Shown: piece after piece, positions 1 to 11,900 of the stretch
Numbering within the stretch: the stretch's first letter is position 1
Layout: each line of letters begins with the position of its first letter
Assembly: GCA_031216445.1 (NCBI GenBank)
Contig: CM062204.1
Location: 15,063,001 to 15,127,000 of the forward strand
Reading direction: 5' to 3'
DNA: 64,000 nucleotides
Source of the DNA: Lateolabrax maculatus
Lineage: Eukaryota; Chordata; Actinopteri; Acropomatiformes; Lateolabracidae
Notes under the pieces: model-generated
Databases searched by the model: none
The model's input: the letters and a program-made list of their open reading frames with translations, nothing else
Told to the model about the DNA's origin: nothing
Program-made: the position numbers and the translations under genes

Positions 1-1757
1 TCACACACACACACACACAACATTAACTGCAACAAACAACAGGATTCATATGATCTCACCCAGGAAGTCCATTCTGACCTTGTCTTTATCTTAGTTCTTC
101 ATTTATCATGCCTTTCCCAGTTTCAAAAGGTTCGCCATCTGCACCGTCTCCCTAACTCCCCACACATTCCACTGTGTGGCAAACACTTTTTCAGAACCAT
201 GTGAAAATAAAACTAGACTATTATATTCTTTGTTTACAGAACTATGTGCATCAACTTCTTTCAGGACACTAACCAAAACCTATATTTTGTAATATCATGG
301 TGGATAAATACTAAACACATTTAATCGTTTAGCAATAATCTGATCTTATTGGAAAACACATCATAATAGCAGAGAATTTCCCTTACACTAGTTTATTGAT
401 ATGTAATATTGGTTGGTATAAAACTAGATTAAATGTGTAATGTATTCATTCTGTGAACAAATTCTTACAAATCATATTCATGCATGATATTAATGAGTAA
501 TTATTAACAGTTTATTATGCAGTGGTGCCTTGTGGTGGCAAACATTTTACCATCGAAAAAAGTGCAAGTGCCAAATGCTGTTCTACTGCAATGAGATCAT
601 TTTGTGAGGAAGGATTTTGAAATCCATCTCCACAACTCCAGTAACCACGAGGTGGCAGTAGAACAGCATTATTTTCAGCCCCAGTCTGGTGAGTGACTCA
701 TCGAACCAGAGGAGCTGCAGCCTCTCAGACAGACAGAGAAGATAAAAACAGCCAAACCTGCTGTATTGACCCCAGTCTCAGGGCCGCAGCTCATCTGCTA
801 ACCTCTCAGAATGAAAAGCTTGCCATGGCTGCAGAAGCATCTAGATTTCCTAGTTAAATATAAATAGAGAAGATCATGGAGTAAAGCATCTCTAATAGAG
901 GAGACATAGAGGTCTGACATGCTGTCACACTCTAAACCAGGCTAGCAGTCTGTGGCTTTGTTCAGACACTTTTTTAGTGTGCCCTTTCTTCAGCCCTTGC
1001 ATCAAAGAAAATCAATGATCTGATTTTGACTGACTGGTGAGAAGTGCTCTGGTCGAGCCAGGCAATCCTTTGCTAAATCTGACAATTTAAAAGAAGGAAG
1101 AGATGCCTCTTAAGGAATTTGAACAAGCTCACTTGCTGTTAGGTGGCTGGTGAGGCATCGTTATGTAAGACAGCACAGACACTTAAGGATGGGGCAGAGT
1201 TTTGTTGCCGAGGCAGTTTTTCAACTATTCTGTACTTTGTAGCAGAAATAATTTCCCAGAATGAGTCTTATAGGCTCGTGAATGTGAGATGACGAACAGC
1301 ATTAATGCCTTATTCTGCTGTTTCTGTAACTGGAGAAGGGGGATTTTCACGAATGTCCAGCAAGGGTTAAAGTCTCTCCGTCCTGTTTAGACTGTTTTCC
1401 TCTGAAACGCACACGACTATATTACTCTTCTTGTGAGGACCTTCAATGACTATGTTCATTCCCTTAGTTTCATTCTCTAATGGCAACTTTCATCAGTAAA
1501 CGCCAAACAGTAACTCTTAACCTATCCATGCTTGTGTGTACATCTGTGTGTCCTATCACTAGATGCATGTATGTGTTAGTGTGCTGTGTGGTTGTGTGGG
1601 TGGCACCCAAGCTCCATAGGACAGCCAGGTGTGAAACGAGTGTGTGCCGTCCAAACCCTGCAGGAGCGAGCTAATCCTGGTTCCTGATGTTAATCTGAGT
1701 ATTGAGCTTCTGTATGGGGGGGCATGCTGACACCTGATGGTGTGGAGGTCAAAGCTG

Positions 1758-1799
<42 letters not shown>

Positions 1800-3670
1800 T
1801 GTGTGTGTGAGTGATGCTCCTCTTGCCCTTTCCAAATGTCACAGAAGGGCCAACTCCTGAGGAGCGGGCCCATAATGTGGGCCCACACAATGTGTGTGTG
1901 TGTGTTTGCGTGTGTGTCATGATAATCTCCACTATTAAGCCCTTCAAACGCATCATTTCTACTGATGTTTGTGTGTGTGTGCGGACAGGAAAGCGTGTGC
2001 CCATGTTTGTGTGCAGAGTCTGTCTCTCTTCTGACTGCATCCCATTCTCTACTCTTTTATTGCATCTTTAATAATCATCGTCCACAGTACAGTTCACAAA
2101 TAAAGTCATCAAAACAACATCTGCTTAACACGAAAAAAAAAAATCGATTTTACATATATTTCTCCCAAGTGTTTTATAGTTAAGCCTTGATTTATGTTTA
2201 TGAACAACTCTCCTAAATTTAGAAATAAGAAAGTCAAAGCTTTCAAGTTTCATTTTATTAAGTGAATGGAGGCCCACTTTTTCTAATACTGCCATGTTAC
2301 TCTAACTAGATTTTCCAAAGATTTGTGGGGCAGAAGTGGCCCTGCTATGAAATAATTAGTTCACACATGTATAAAAACACTGTGAAATTCAACATTAAAA
2401 AAAGCTACAAGCCTGGCTTAGCTTTATGAATCCGCATTTATCTTTTCACTCAAATGTATTCCTTACCCATGTGACTAATGTGGGTGAAAACAAAAACGGG
2501 TGCTCCATGGTGCTGGATCCAGGCTAGCATTGTCCGCCTACAGTCTGTCACCAGTCGGTCCTAATCTATTCCTTACGGCATAAAAAACAATTAGCAGAGC
2601 TACAGTGTTTTGCTTGAGAATTGTTGACCACCATTGCCGAAGAGAAATAGAAAATGTATGTGTCAGGCATAGCTTTATCATGCTAATGTTTGTTTTTTCA
2701 TGGGGACTTTTCAGCGGCACATCATTTTTGCCAGCAGGGAGTGTGCAAAACATAAGACAATGAAAAATACTGCAAACAGGCAATGTTTGATGTATACCTT
2801 CTCTGCTCTGTTCACTGCTTGTGCCTCCTTTTCTGTTTTTTCTCTTTCTTTTTTTTTTTTTTGGTTGGCTCATACATTTGACAGACTGTTGTTTTTGTCA
2901 CAAACATGATTAATTTGTCGAGAATTGCAGGTATAACACAATATTGCATTTTCTTTTGCCACCTCACTAAAATTACAATTTTCATTAAAGTTTAGCCAGA
3001 ATAATAGGATGATTTGAGTTGCACAGCAGATCAAATTGCATTTCTCATATTGAGAAGCACCTGATGTGTGTTTATAACCATTAATTTGCAAAAAAACATT
3101 ATGAAAACAAATTCAAAGTGTGTCCAATGCTTCTATATTCCATTAGTACATCCTGATAAAAAAGGTACATATTTGCAGCTTTTAGAGTCAAACTCTGTGG
3201 GGGACTAGGAGTGGTGGTGGTACTGATGGCAGGGGGTCGCAAAAAGGAAGCAAGAGTGCAGTTTATAAAACAGTTTTCATGACAATCACAACACAACAGG
3301 TCTTTTTACTCATAGACAGAGCCCATAATGAGGATGTTTGAGTTTCTATAAACTGCAAAATACTGTCATTATTAGAGCAACAAAACACCCAACACAGTGC
3401 AAATTCCACATTACTATTAGAGGCACCACAACTTTAAGGTTTACCAAGGGAATAAATTACTTTACAGGGATGTTGTTACATCATCAAAGAAACAGATAAG
3501 GTACTAATGATATATATGTAAATGTTTCAAGCAAAACAACTTTAAATACTGCAATACATGTCTCAACATTTTTCCCTGTATGCATTATAAGCGACTGCAA
3601 TGGGCCGCCTAACCACCGGTGTAGTGGTGTTCTTAGTTTTTAAGGGCCATTGGCTTTTTAAGCAACTGTA
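1..3670. other. Intergenic: microsatellites, no gene seen
   Basis: AT-rich DNA. It holds a (CA)n tail at 2-18, compound GT arrays at 1756-1813 and about 1890-1918, and a 16-bp inverted repeat at 574-670. The open frames at 1480-2071 are translations of GT arrays. Nothing resembles a known protein. Confidence 0.7.
574..670. repeat. Inverted repeat, 16-bp perfect arms, 65-nt spacer
   Basis: aatgctgttctactgc at 574-589 is the exact reverse complement of gcagtagaacagcatt at 655-670. It may be a fold-back element remnant. The spacer contains no simple repeat. Confidence 0.75.
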
Positions 3671-4345
3671 AGGGCCGTCCACACCAAGAACTTTAACTAT
3701 AGAAATAACTATAAGGATAACGATGTGAGCAATCACACTGATGAACAATATGTTCTGTAAACAATGGCGCCGAGAACGCGCTACTTGTTCCAGCTTTTTT
3801 GGAAGCTTAGGAAAGTGGATATTGATGACCTGTTACAAGAACTTTTATGCACATTTAGGTTAAATGTGCATAATGGCCGCTGAGTTGGTCAATTTAAAGA
3901 CTGACTGGTAATGCTGCACAATGACAGCTTTCCCACATAAACCTTAACATACACAAAACAGTTAGCCTGGGAACCAGACCAATCTGCGAGCTCATGTTTC
4001 ATTTGCTCTGGCAGATACGTCTGGCCCCTCTCCCGTTCAAACTGATTACTCTGCCGATTTCTCGGGCTAACCAATCACAAGCATTCATCTAGTTTAATAC
4101 TATGACTGACAGAGACGAGCGTCTATCGTCTCAGTTAATACGTAATTTACCCTTTGTTGATCGCATTTCATAAGTCCATCCTCCTGTTTCTTTGTATATA
4201 TTATATGATTTTTGGATGGATTTTGATTGGCTGTGAGTGGTTCCATCATTCATTAAACCGCTCTGAAAATAATCCTAACAATATTGTTCACCACTGTCGT
4301 TATAGTCTGCCGTTCACATGAGTTACGATATATCTAATTAATATC
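3671..4345. mobile_element. Possible degenerate non-autonomous DNA transposon
   Basis: The left part (agggccgtccacaccaagaa, then tandem aactata-like motifs and gtgagcaatcacactgatga) resembles the ends of fish non-autonomous DNA elements I have seen. The right part has a complementary-looking tcgttatagtctgccgttcac near 4302-4318. The ends do not form a clean terminal inverted repeat here and no target-site duplication was confirmed. Recognition is from memory and weak. Confidence 0.3.
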
Positions 4346-6657
4346 ACACAAGAGGGGGTGCTGTTGTACTGAATATCAGCATGGCTGTGATCTGGCCGAA
4401 GATAATCACAGTATGTAATCACAGTATGTTTACATAAAGCATCTCACCTATGCCCACTCACTGCCATGATCTCCCTTGCCTCGAGTCCTGCATCAGACAG
4501 TTTCTGTATGGCAGCGACTGTAGGTCTGGGGTTGGTGTAAGACGTGTGTGTGTCCCATAATTTAACTCAAATGTTATTTATGGAAATATGTTTATCTCAT
4601 AAACATATTTCCGATAGTATAAAAGCACATTGTTGGCTATTGGATGAAGTTGTTCAGCGTTAGTGTGTTGCATTATAAAGTCACATAATATAGAACTACC
4701 CTTGGCCCTCACATGGATTTTGTTTTGTTAAATTTGGCTGTGTGTGTGTGTGTGTTTTAGGTGCTCTTTATAAGTATTTAGTGCGGTTGCATAAATACCA
4801 GTAGAGACAACAAAACAAGGACAACCATCAGGTAGGCTGCAACCACCACCTCGCTGAAGCTGTTTAAACAACATGCTTAGTTTGCTTGCTCACTATAATC
4901 GGATAGGTTCTTTCAAGTCCTGTTTTAATTAATTGAGCACTGTTGCTCATTAGGATGCTACTGCGAGTAACAGGTTTGATGATGACGATTAGTGTTGTTG
5001 TGTTATCTTGTTATTGCTGCAAATATTAACATTAATATTGTACTGACAACATTTATCTGTTGCTCTTCCTGTGGTTTCTTCCAAGTTTTCTCGATTAAAG
5101 TTGTTTTTTGGTGAAGTTCTTCCTTATCCGAATCAAAAGTCTAGGGATAGAGGAGGGTTTGGGGGGGTCCCCAGTGAAAAATGTCATATAGATGCTCAAA
5201 AATGGTCAGAATTGGTCCTGCTCACTTGCATTCCTTCGCGATACAGAATGGTTAAAGAATAAGTTTGGTCATATTCTATATTTCTATATCTTATTACTAA
5301 TCCCATGAAAAAGAAACATAAGTAATCCTACTAACAACAAGTTTACATAAACCCAGACATACTGTATCTTATTCTTCTGTGCCATGGACTTCCATATGCC
5401 TTATTCACAGAAGACTGACATGTCACAGTAGGAAAAGCACAGGTGTAGATAATAAAATGTACGATGGCTGAATTCAATTTAGATGCTGCAGTTTCAGGGT
5501 CTGGTATTGTTCATGCTGGCTCAGTGTCACACTGTCACGGCTTACTGCGACACTTAAATAGAACAAAGCCATTGTTTATGTTATTAGAAACACCTGTGTT
5601 TTTCCTATGCTACTAAGACGAGTCAAAATGCCTGCTGTGAAAAAGGCCTATTGTTGTCCAAAACTATTAAAAACACATGTAAGCCACACTATTGCACTGG
5701 ATGACATGTTTGTTGTTTCTTTCTTTCTTTTTATTGTCTTTATGGTTTTATTTTTAACATGTATTTTGTGACCTTGCTCTGTGAAAGTTGCAATGCTAAA
5801 TAAACTTTACTTACTTACATATTCCATCATTACAGTGACAATGTGCACTGTAGTTTATTTTGAGTCAATCCTACATACACCGACCTGCAGAAAGTAGTAG
5901 TACCAAACACTAAAATAAAACTACTTGTATCTCGGCTTTAAAGATTTACGTCTTTAGCAACCCTGTCTACTAATTACGTTTATATATAATTAATTTGCAA
6001 CAGAAAATAAGTTTTGATGGAAACGTAATGCTGACAGGATTACGTTTTCCCGTAACATAATAAGGAAATAGTTGTGAACGTTTCTGGCAGGTCGCAAAAT
6101 GTTAATACTGAACGTGTCAGTAACATGGTCACTGACGACAATATTCAATGGTGTGATACAATATATCATGTGTAGTAACTACAGCAATAATAACATTTAT
6201 GGTTATGTTTAATGATATTATGTCTACACATGATTTGCCAAAGGGATAGCATGTATATAATAGATAAAAGGGGACTGAGAATAGACCCCTGGTACATCCG
6301 ACAAAAGAGAGAAGCATGTGAGGAAAAGGCATCTCAAAGCATAACAGAGATGAACCTGTTTAAGAAATTTGAGATTAATCAATCCAGAGCCACATCATTG
6401 GATTGATCAAGGATGAGCTGAGGCCAAGGAGAATAAATATGTAGTACAGGTTTACAAGTCACTTGTGACCTTGATTAGTGCAGTCTCTGTGTAGAGAGTG
6501 AGAACCAGATGGAAATTTTTTTTTAAATTTCATGTTCATAAAAGAAAATCAGTTGTGTGTTTTTCTGAAATCTCTAGGCAACAAAAGCCCTTTGGTTGAG
6601 GCTGGAAAATAAATCATGACATATCATGGTTTAATACAAAAAGTACAAGCCACAATG

Positions 6658-6660
<3 letters not shown>
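4346..6660. other. Intergenic: no gene; possible LINE tail and one hairpin
   Basis: AT-rich. A GT run lies at 4738-4755 and a hairpin at 4582-4612. The stretch about 5700-5820 (ttgcaatgctaaataaactt followed by ttacttacttac) looks like the 3' end of a fish non-LTR retrotransposon with a short tandem tail, but no coding part is present. No gene is supported. Confidence 0.55.
4582..4612. repeat. Perfect hairpin, 14-bp arms and 3-nt loop
   Basis: ggaaatatgtttat (4582-4595) and ataaacatatttcc (4599-4612) are exact reverse complements around the loop ctc. Confidence 0.85.

Positions 6661-6661
<1 letters not shown>

Positions 6662-6717
<56 letters not shown>
6662..6717. repeat. (TA)28 microsatellite
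   Basis: Uninterrupted TA dinucleotides, 56 nt. Self-complementary, so prone to cruciform formation and to assembly error. Confidence 0.97.
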
Positions 6718-6720
<3 letters not shown>

Positions 6721-7830
6721 AAACCAAGCCACAATGTTTCCTTACATTTAAGAAAGTGTTGCTTAATCCTAGAAACAGACAGGTGCAAACTAGACAAATT
6801 CGCAAATGCCTATAAGTCTGGAACCTCTCAGTTAATTTTTGCTTCCCAAGGGGTGTTATCGATGGGCGCAACCAGTCAGAGCAACAAAACGCTGGTATGT
6901 CCTGTCAGAAGTACGGCAAACACATATTTTTTTATCAACATAAAGTTTTAGCGTTGTTTGTTCTTCATTTAGAGAAAATGTACCATCCAATATGTTTAAT
7001 ACTGCCGCAATAGCCGGCCGTTGAACGCTTCGTATCGACACCGCCATCTTGGATATTTACAAAGATGCTTCAAAGGTGCTCCTCTCTGTCAGTCATCGTA
7101 TTAAACCAGCCTCATACTAGATAGATGCTTGTAATTGACTTGCCTGATACCAGTACCAAAAACAAGCGGCAGCTTTGCAGCTTCGCCTGTTTCCCAGGCT
7201 AGGTGCAAACCCCAGTCTCTGGTGTCAAAGTCTGGGGCTTTGTATGCCCACCATCCAACCCGACCATGTTGCTGCAACTCCTGTGCGGCAAATACATATA
7301 AAACAAATAACTTTCCACTGAACATGATCCAGGCAGCAATTATGTTTGCCAACACAATGATATTGGGAAACCAATTAAGTAATAAATAAACATAATTTTT
7401 GGGAGAAAGAGTTGGAATGAATGAGCTTGGAGCTGAGTGCCACAGACAGGGTATTGAGAGACAGACTAGCACATTATTATTGGTATTGTTCTTTTCATGG
7501 GATGTGTTGGCAATAAGAAAAATATAGAGAACCACCATTCTTGTGTTTTAAATGACTCACCACAATTATTTAATACGAATGATTTAATTATCCATGGCAT
7601 ATTATTGCCTTATTCTTTGCATTTCTGCTAATTACCTGTTAATAAAATGACCAAAAAAGCACAGTTTTACTAAAGCCACTCATATCCACTCATTTATTTC
7701 TGTTCTGGGCCAACTCACTCATGTTTTTATAAATTCCTCTTATGTTCTAGGGTGGATCATTGTGGCTTTCCCACTCAACCAACTGGACTCTGTGGTAACA
7801 GATGTCGTGGGAACAGTAAGGGTCAGTTAC

Positions 7831-7865
<35 letters not shown>

Positions 7866-8849
7866 TGTGCTTAATTTATTCAGGAATTCCCCCGATATCA
7901 GCTGGCACATTACTTTCCCAGCCTCTCTCATAATCCTCTTCCCCTTTTATAAGTGTTTCCCAGACCAAAATGGAAAACCAATTGAATAATGAAGCACAAT
8001 CTGATACAACATTTCACATATTTTGCATCTTATCGTCCCCACTAATGAGACAAACAGGGTAGCTTAATAGGATGCTTAGGTTGTACATTATTGACAATTT
8101 ACAGGCCATTCTTTTAGAAAACTGTGAAAAAGAGACAAATTCAGATTCTAGCTTATATCTCTCTGCTTTTTTAAATTATATTTAAGAGTATAATGGGTAA
8201 CATTTTTACTGTACCAATAGCACAAAATGAGTATAACATATATCCACAAAATTTATATTCCGGCACATATTGTCATTAGTAATAAACACTCACGGACCAG
8301 CAGAGTTTCAGCACACTGCCAGCTCCTTTATAAAGGTCTTTTCATAGGCCTATGTACATTTGTATTGTATTTTGCCCTATTGTTTTTTTGTGTTATGTGT
8401 CCTTTTGTTTTTAATTGTTTGGATCACAAAATATAGTCATAGATTGTTTCTGTCCACCTGATGAATGTAAGTCCAATATTCACTCTTCTTCTAACGGTTT
8501 CCACCAACGACTGAGAAAAATATGTGTATCTTTGACTTGCTGGATGCTCCACTATGTTCAGCAGCTAATCTATATCTGCATTTCATTTGGTCGTGGTCAG
8601 TGTACAGTGGGTTTATCAAAGCATCTTTGCTGAACATAGGTGCCTGCTGCGGCTGGAAACATAACAGGGGTGTTTGTGGGCTGGAAACCTAAACAAATAG
8701 CTAAAAAAAGATAGAACGCTCTACAGATTCTGAGGTGAACCCTTAACATTTTACGTAGTCACTTGATCCGTTGTAATAAAAGGAACACGACTCTACAGCC
8801 ATGCTAGTTGCACACAGTAACAATGGTGACACGCTGATGTCTTTTATAC
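6718..8849. other. Intergenic: no gene seen
   Basis: A minus-strand open frame of 145 codons (7101-7538) covers part of it. I see no family motif, and it is interrupted in its natural continuation, so it is not called. (GT)n lies at 7832-7862. The stretch 6990-7330 is GC-richer and could be an old repeat I cannot name. Confidence 0.6.
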
Positions 8850-8970
8850 AGTTTTTAGCATAATGTTTACCATGTTCACCATCTTAGTTTAACATGTTAA
8901 CATTTGCTTAATAGCACTTCACATAAAGTACAACTAAGACTGATGGGAATGTCATCAGTTTCGCAAGTGT
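8850..8970 (+). repeat. Teleost interspersed repeat, fragment (copy 1)
   Basis: It contains gtttaccatgttcaccatct, a 'taacatgttaacatttgctt' segment, and 'gatgggaatgtcatcag'. These correspond in order to copy 2 at 22391-22490 and to a repeat I recognise from percomorph genomes. Only the first part is present, followed by unrelated sequence. Confidence 0.7.
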
Positions 8971-11900
8971 GGCGAAAAATATTAATTGAGTGCATCTTAA
9001 ACTATATGCAGTGAGCATACTAATTGCAACATGGACTAAGTAATGACTAAAACCTGCAATATTTAGATCACCAGGAGAATGGTAATAGGAACGTAGCGCA
9101 CTTTGTTGCATAATGAAGACCATTATCTAAAGTTGGTGTTCTGGCTTGGAGGCTGAATGTGGAGCATCAAGCTCTCTTCCATTTTGGGTGAGATTTAATA
9201 GTCATTATGAGGAGATGATTGCCTCTGCCCAGCGTTTCTCCCTCCTCCCACACTCCCCTTCATCCCTCTTTATTGGAGCTTCCGCAGCACGTCGAGCACA
9301 TGCAGCCGCAGATCCTTCTGAAGACGCTGCCATAACTACTCATTCACTGCTGGGTATATTTGGTCTGTATGTGTGTATGTGTGTGTGAGAGTGTGAACAC
9401 AAACACAAGACACCTATCACCAGGCACTTTGGTGTCAATGGATGAGAGTATGGGGGGGGGGGGGGGGGGGGGGCAGACGGACAAAATACAGCTGAAAAAA
9501 GGTTGCATGAAAATACTTATTTGAGCATTTCTGTGAATCTCGGCCATACTATGTAATACTAGGCCTACATGTATATGTGGTTAACCCCACAATGTGATGC
9601 CTTATGACTGTTCTGTGTTGATGCAATCTATCAGCAAATTGAAAAAATCAGTATTATGTTATAAAATGTGTTTAGCTTATGTGTTTATTAGGATCCCTCA
9701 CCTTACAGCTTGCTGTACTAGATATTCATTAAAGCAAATTATGATACTAAAATTTACTTCATTCTTGGTGTGTCTCACACTTTTCCACTTCCTCTCTCCT
9801 GTTGCAAAGTTAACACCACAAATGGTGTTTTCTCTCTCTGTCTTCTTTCTTCCATCTCACTCTCCCTGGATGAGCCTGGGTGTGTGGCGCAGGCAGCAGT
9901 GATACTTTAGTTGTGGGTATTATTAGTCTCTCTGGAGAGCTCCACCTGTAAACAAGTCACGCCACTGTCAGAGAAGGAGGTGAAACCTCAACAGAAGGAT
10001 GCAGTGGGAGTAGCACATTAATGAGAAATAATAACCATAGAAAAGAGACAGAGATTGATATTAAAGAAATACGTCACCCAAAATGACGTTTGCAGCAACA
10101 GAGTCTCCAAAAGTGGAATCAATTTTCAATACAGAATTGATGAAGAGGCCACTCTAGCTCAGTCTGTGACTATCCTGAGACTCAGTTGATTGTGACTGTG
10201 GAGGATACGAGGATGTTGCTGATTGGTTTATTTTGCAATATTTTCATGGAAAAAAATGGATGAATTGAACTCAAATATGCGGTGAATTAGTACACTAAGA
10301 AGTTTCTACAGATGAGCTGATATTGCTTGAATGCTTTATTCTCTATCACATTTAAACTTTTTTCAAGATACATAAAACATTGTGATGCGGTGTAGTAGTC
10401 CATTAAAACACGGACACAGTTAAGCCTCTTTTCACCAAGATCACAAACATTCATTTCATAGTGGCTGGACCAGGATATTAATGGTTACATACTGTAACCC
10501 TAGTGTTACGAGCACAGACAGGGGGGACCACTCTCACTGTAGGAAAATGTCTTTTATTTGTCAGTGTGTCACAATGACTTCACACCTTTAATTAAAAGTG
10601 TGGATGAAATGGATACGTTGAAGCATGAGACAAATGAGTTGTTAGGCATTGTGTGAATACGTTTGTAAATCGATCTACAAAATGTATAAATTCATCAATT
10701 TATTTATGATTTAAAGACTAAAGACTTAAAGACTAGAATAACGAATTGGAATTATTAATCGGAACATGTGAAGATAGTTTTAAAACGTTTTTGTATTTTA
10801 ATGTAATGTAATTAATTGTATTTTAGTTGCACAAATTAAATCTAAATGTAATTAATCACTTAATAACTTGTTTCAATATATAAATTAATTAATCAATCAT
10901 GATTAGGTACTGAAAAAAAGTCTATTATTTGAGTATAACATTTAAGCCTCAATACAAATTGCCACCAAGGGACATAAAAGATATATTAAATTGTAGTGAA
11001 GGGAGTCAACCATGTCCATTTAAAGCACTGGTGTCTGCATGGTCAGCTTTAACACTGCGAGGCTACAGGTCTCTTACTACATCAATGTCACAACATGTGG
11101 CAGCTGTTATCAGAGGCAAAGGTGGCACTGAACAGGATTTTCCATTTTTTTCTGGTCACTGAGAAAACAGAGAACTGAAACAAACTGTGTGTGAGTATGT
11201 GTGTGTTTGTGCATGCACCTATGTGTGGAGGTCTCATAGTTCATGCATTTACTACAAATCAGCCTCAGCAGCTTGTTTCTATAGAACACACAGATAGACG
11301 CATAGAAAATAGACTCTTCAGTTGAGGATTAGTAATATGTTCTTATTATGTGTTAAATGTCATCATACAAATTGCATCATACATGTTGGACTTGTGGTTC
11401 TCTCTACACTGGAATAGGAAAAAAAATCAGTAATTGATTGATTGGAGCATGATTAGTTTGTTCATGGATTTAGGCTTATCGTTGCGGTCTGGTACAAAGC
11501 ACTTACTCATTGTTGTCTCTTATGTCTATTAAATAAATCAGAAAAAAACAAGTAAAGAAAGCTTATCTGTTCCATTAATGGCATTTTCTAACACTGATGG
11601 CCAGTAAAAGTAAATTAGTTGCGACTGAATTGATACATTATCATCATGCACTTATTTGCCTGTGTAACTGCATATTATAAAGTATGGTGTTTCATATTGT
11701 ATTGCTGGAACAATTTTCTGATTTTATTAATGACTGAGGTTATTTATAACTGCTTGGGTAAAACAATAATGTGCGTTTCTCAACAAGGTAAGCCAATAAA
11801 AGATCCATGTGGGAGATGTAATGTAGCTATGACGGAAATTTTTCTGTGACTGCATCCATTGCTAAAGCAATTTCTGCACCTGGCTGAGCTGAACACAGCC

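Noticed and set aside
1480..2071. Several open frames on both strands
   Set aside because: They read through GT/CA arrays (runs of CVCV or HTHT), which are simple sequence.
7101..7538. 145-codon minus-strand frame
   Set aside because: No recognisable motif, no neighbouring exons, and the sequence looks like an old repeat. Kept only as a remark in the intergenic entry.
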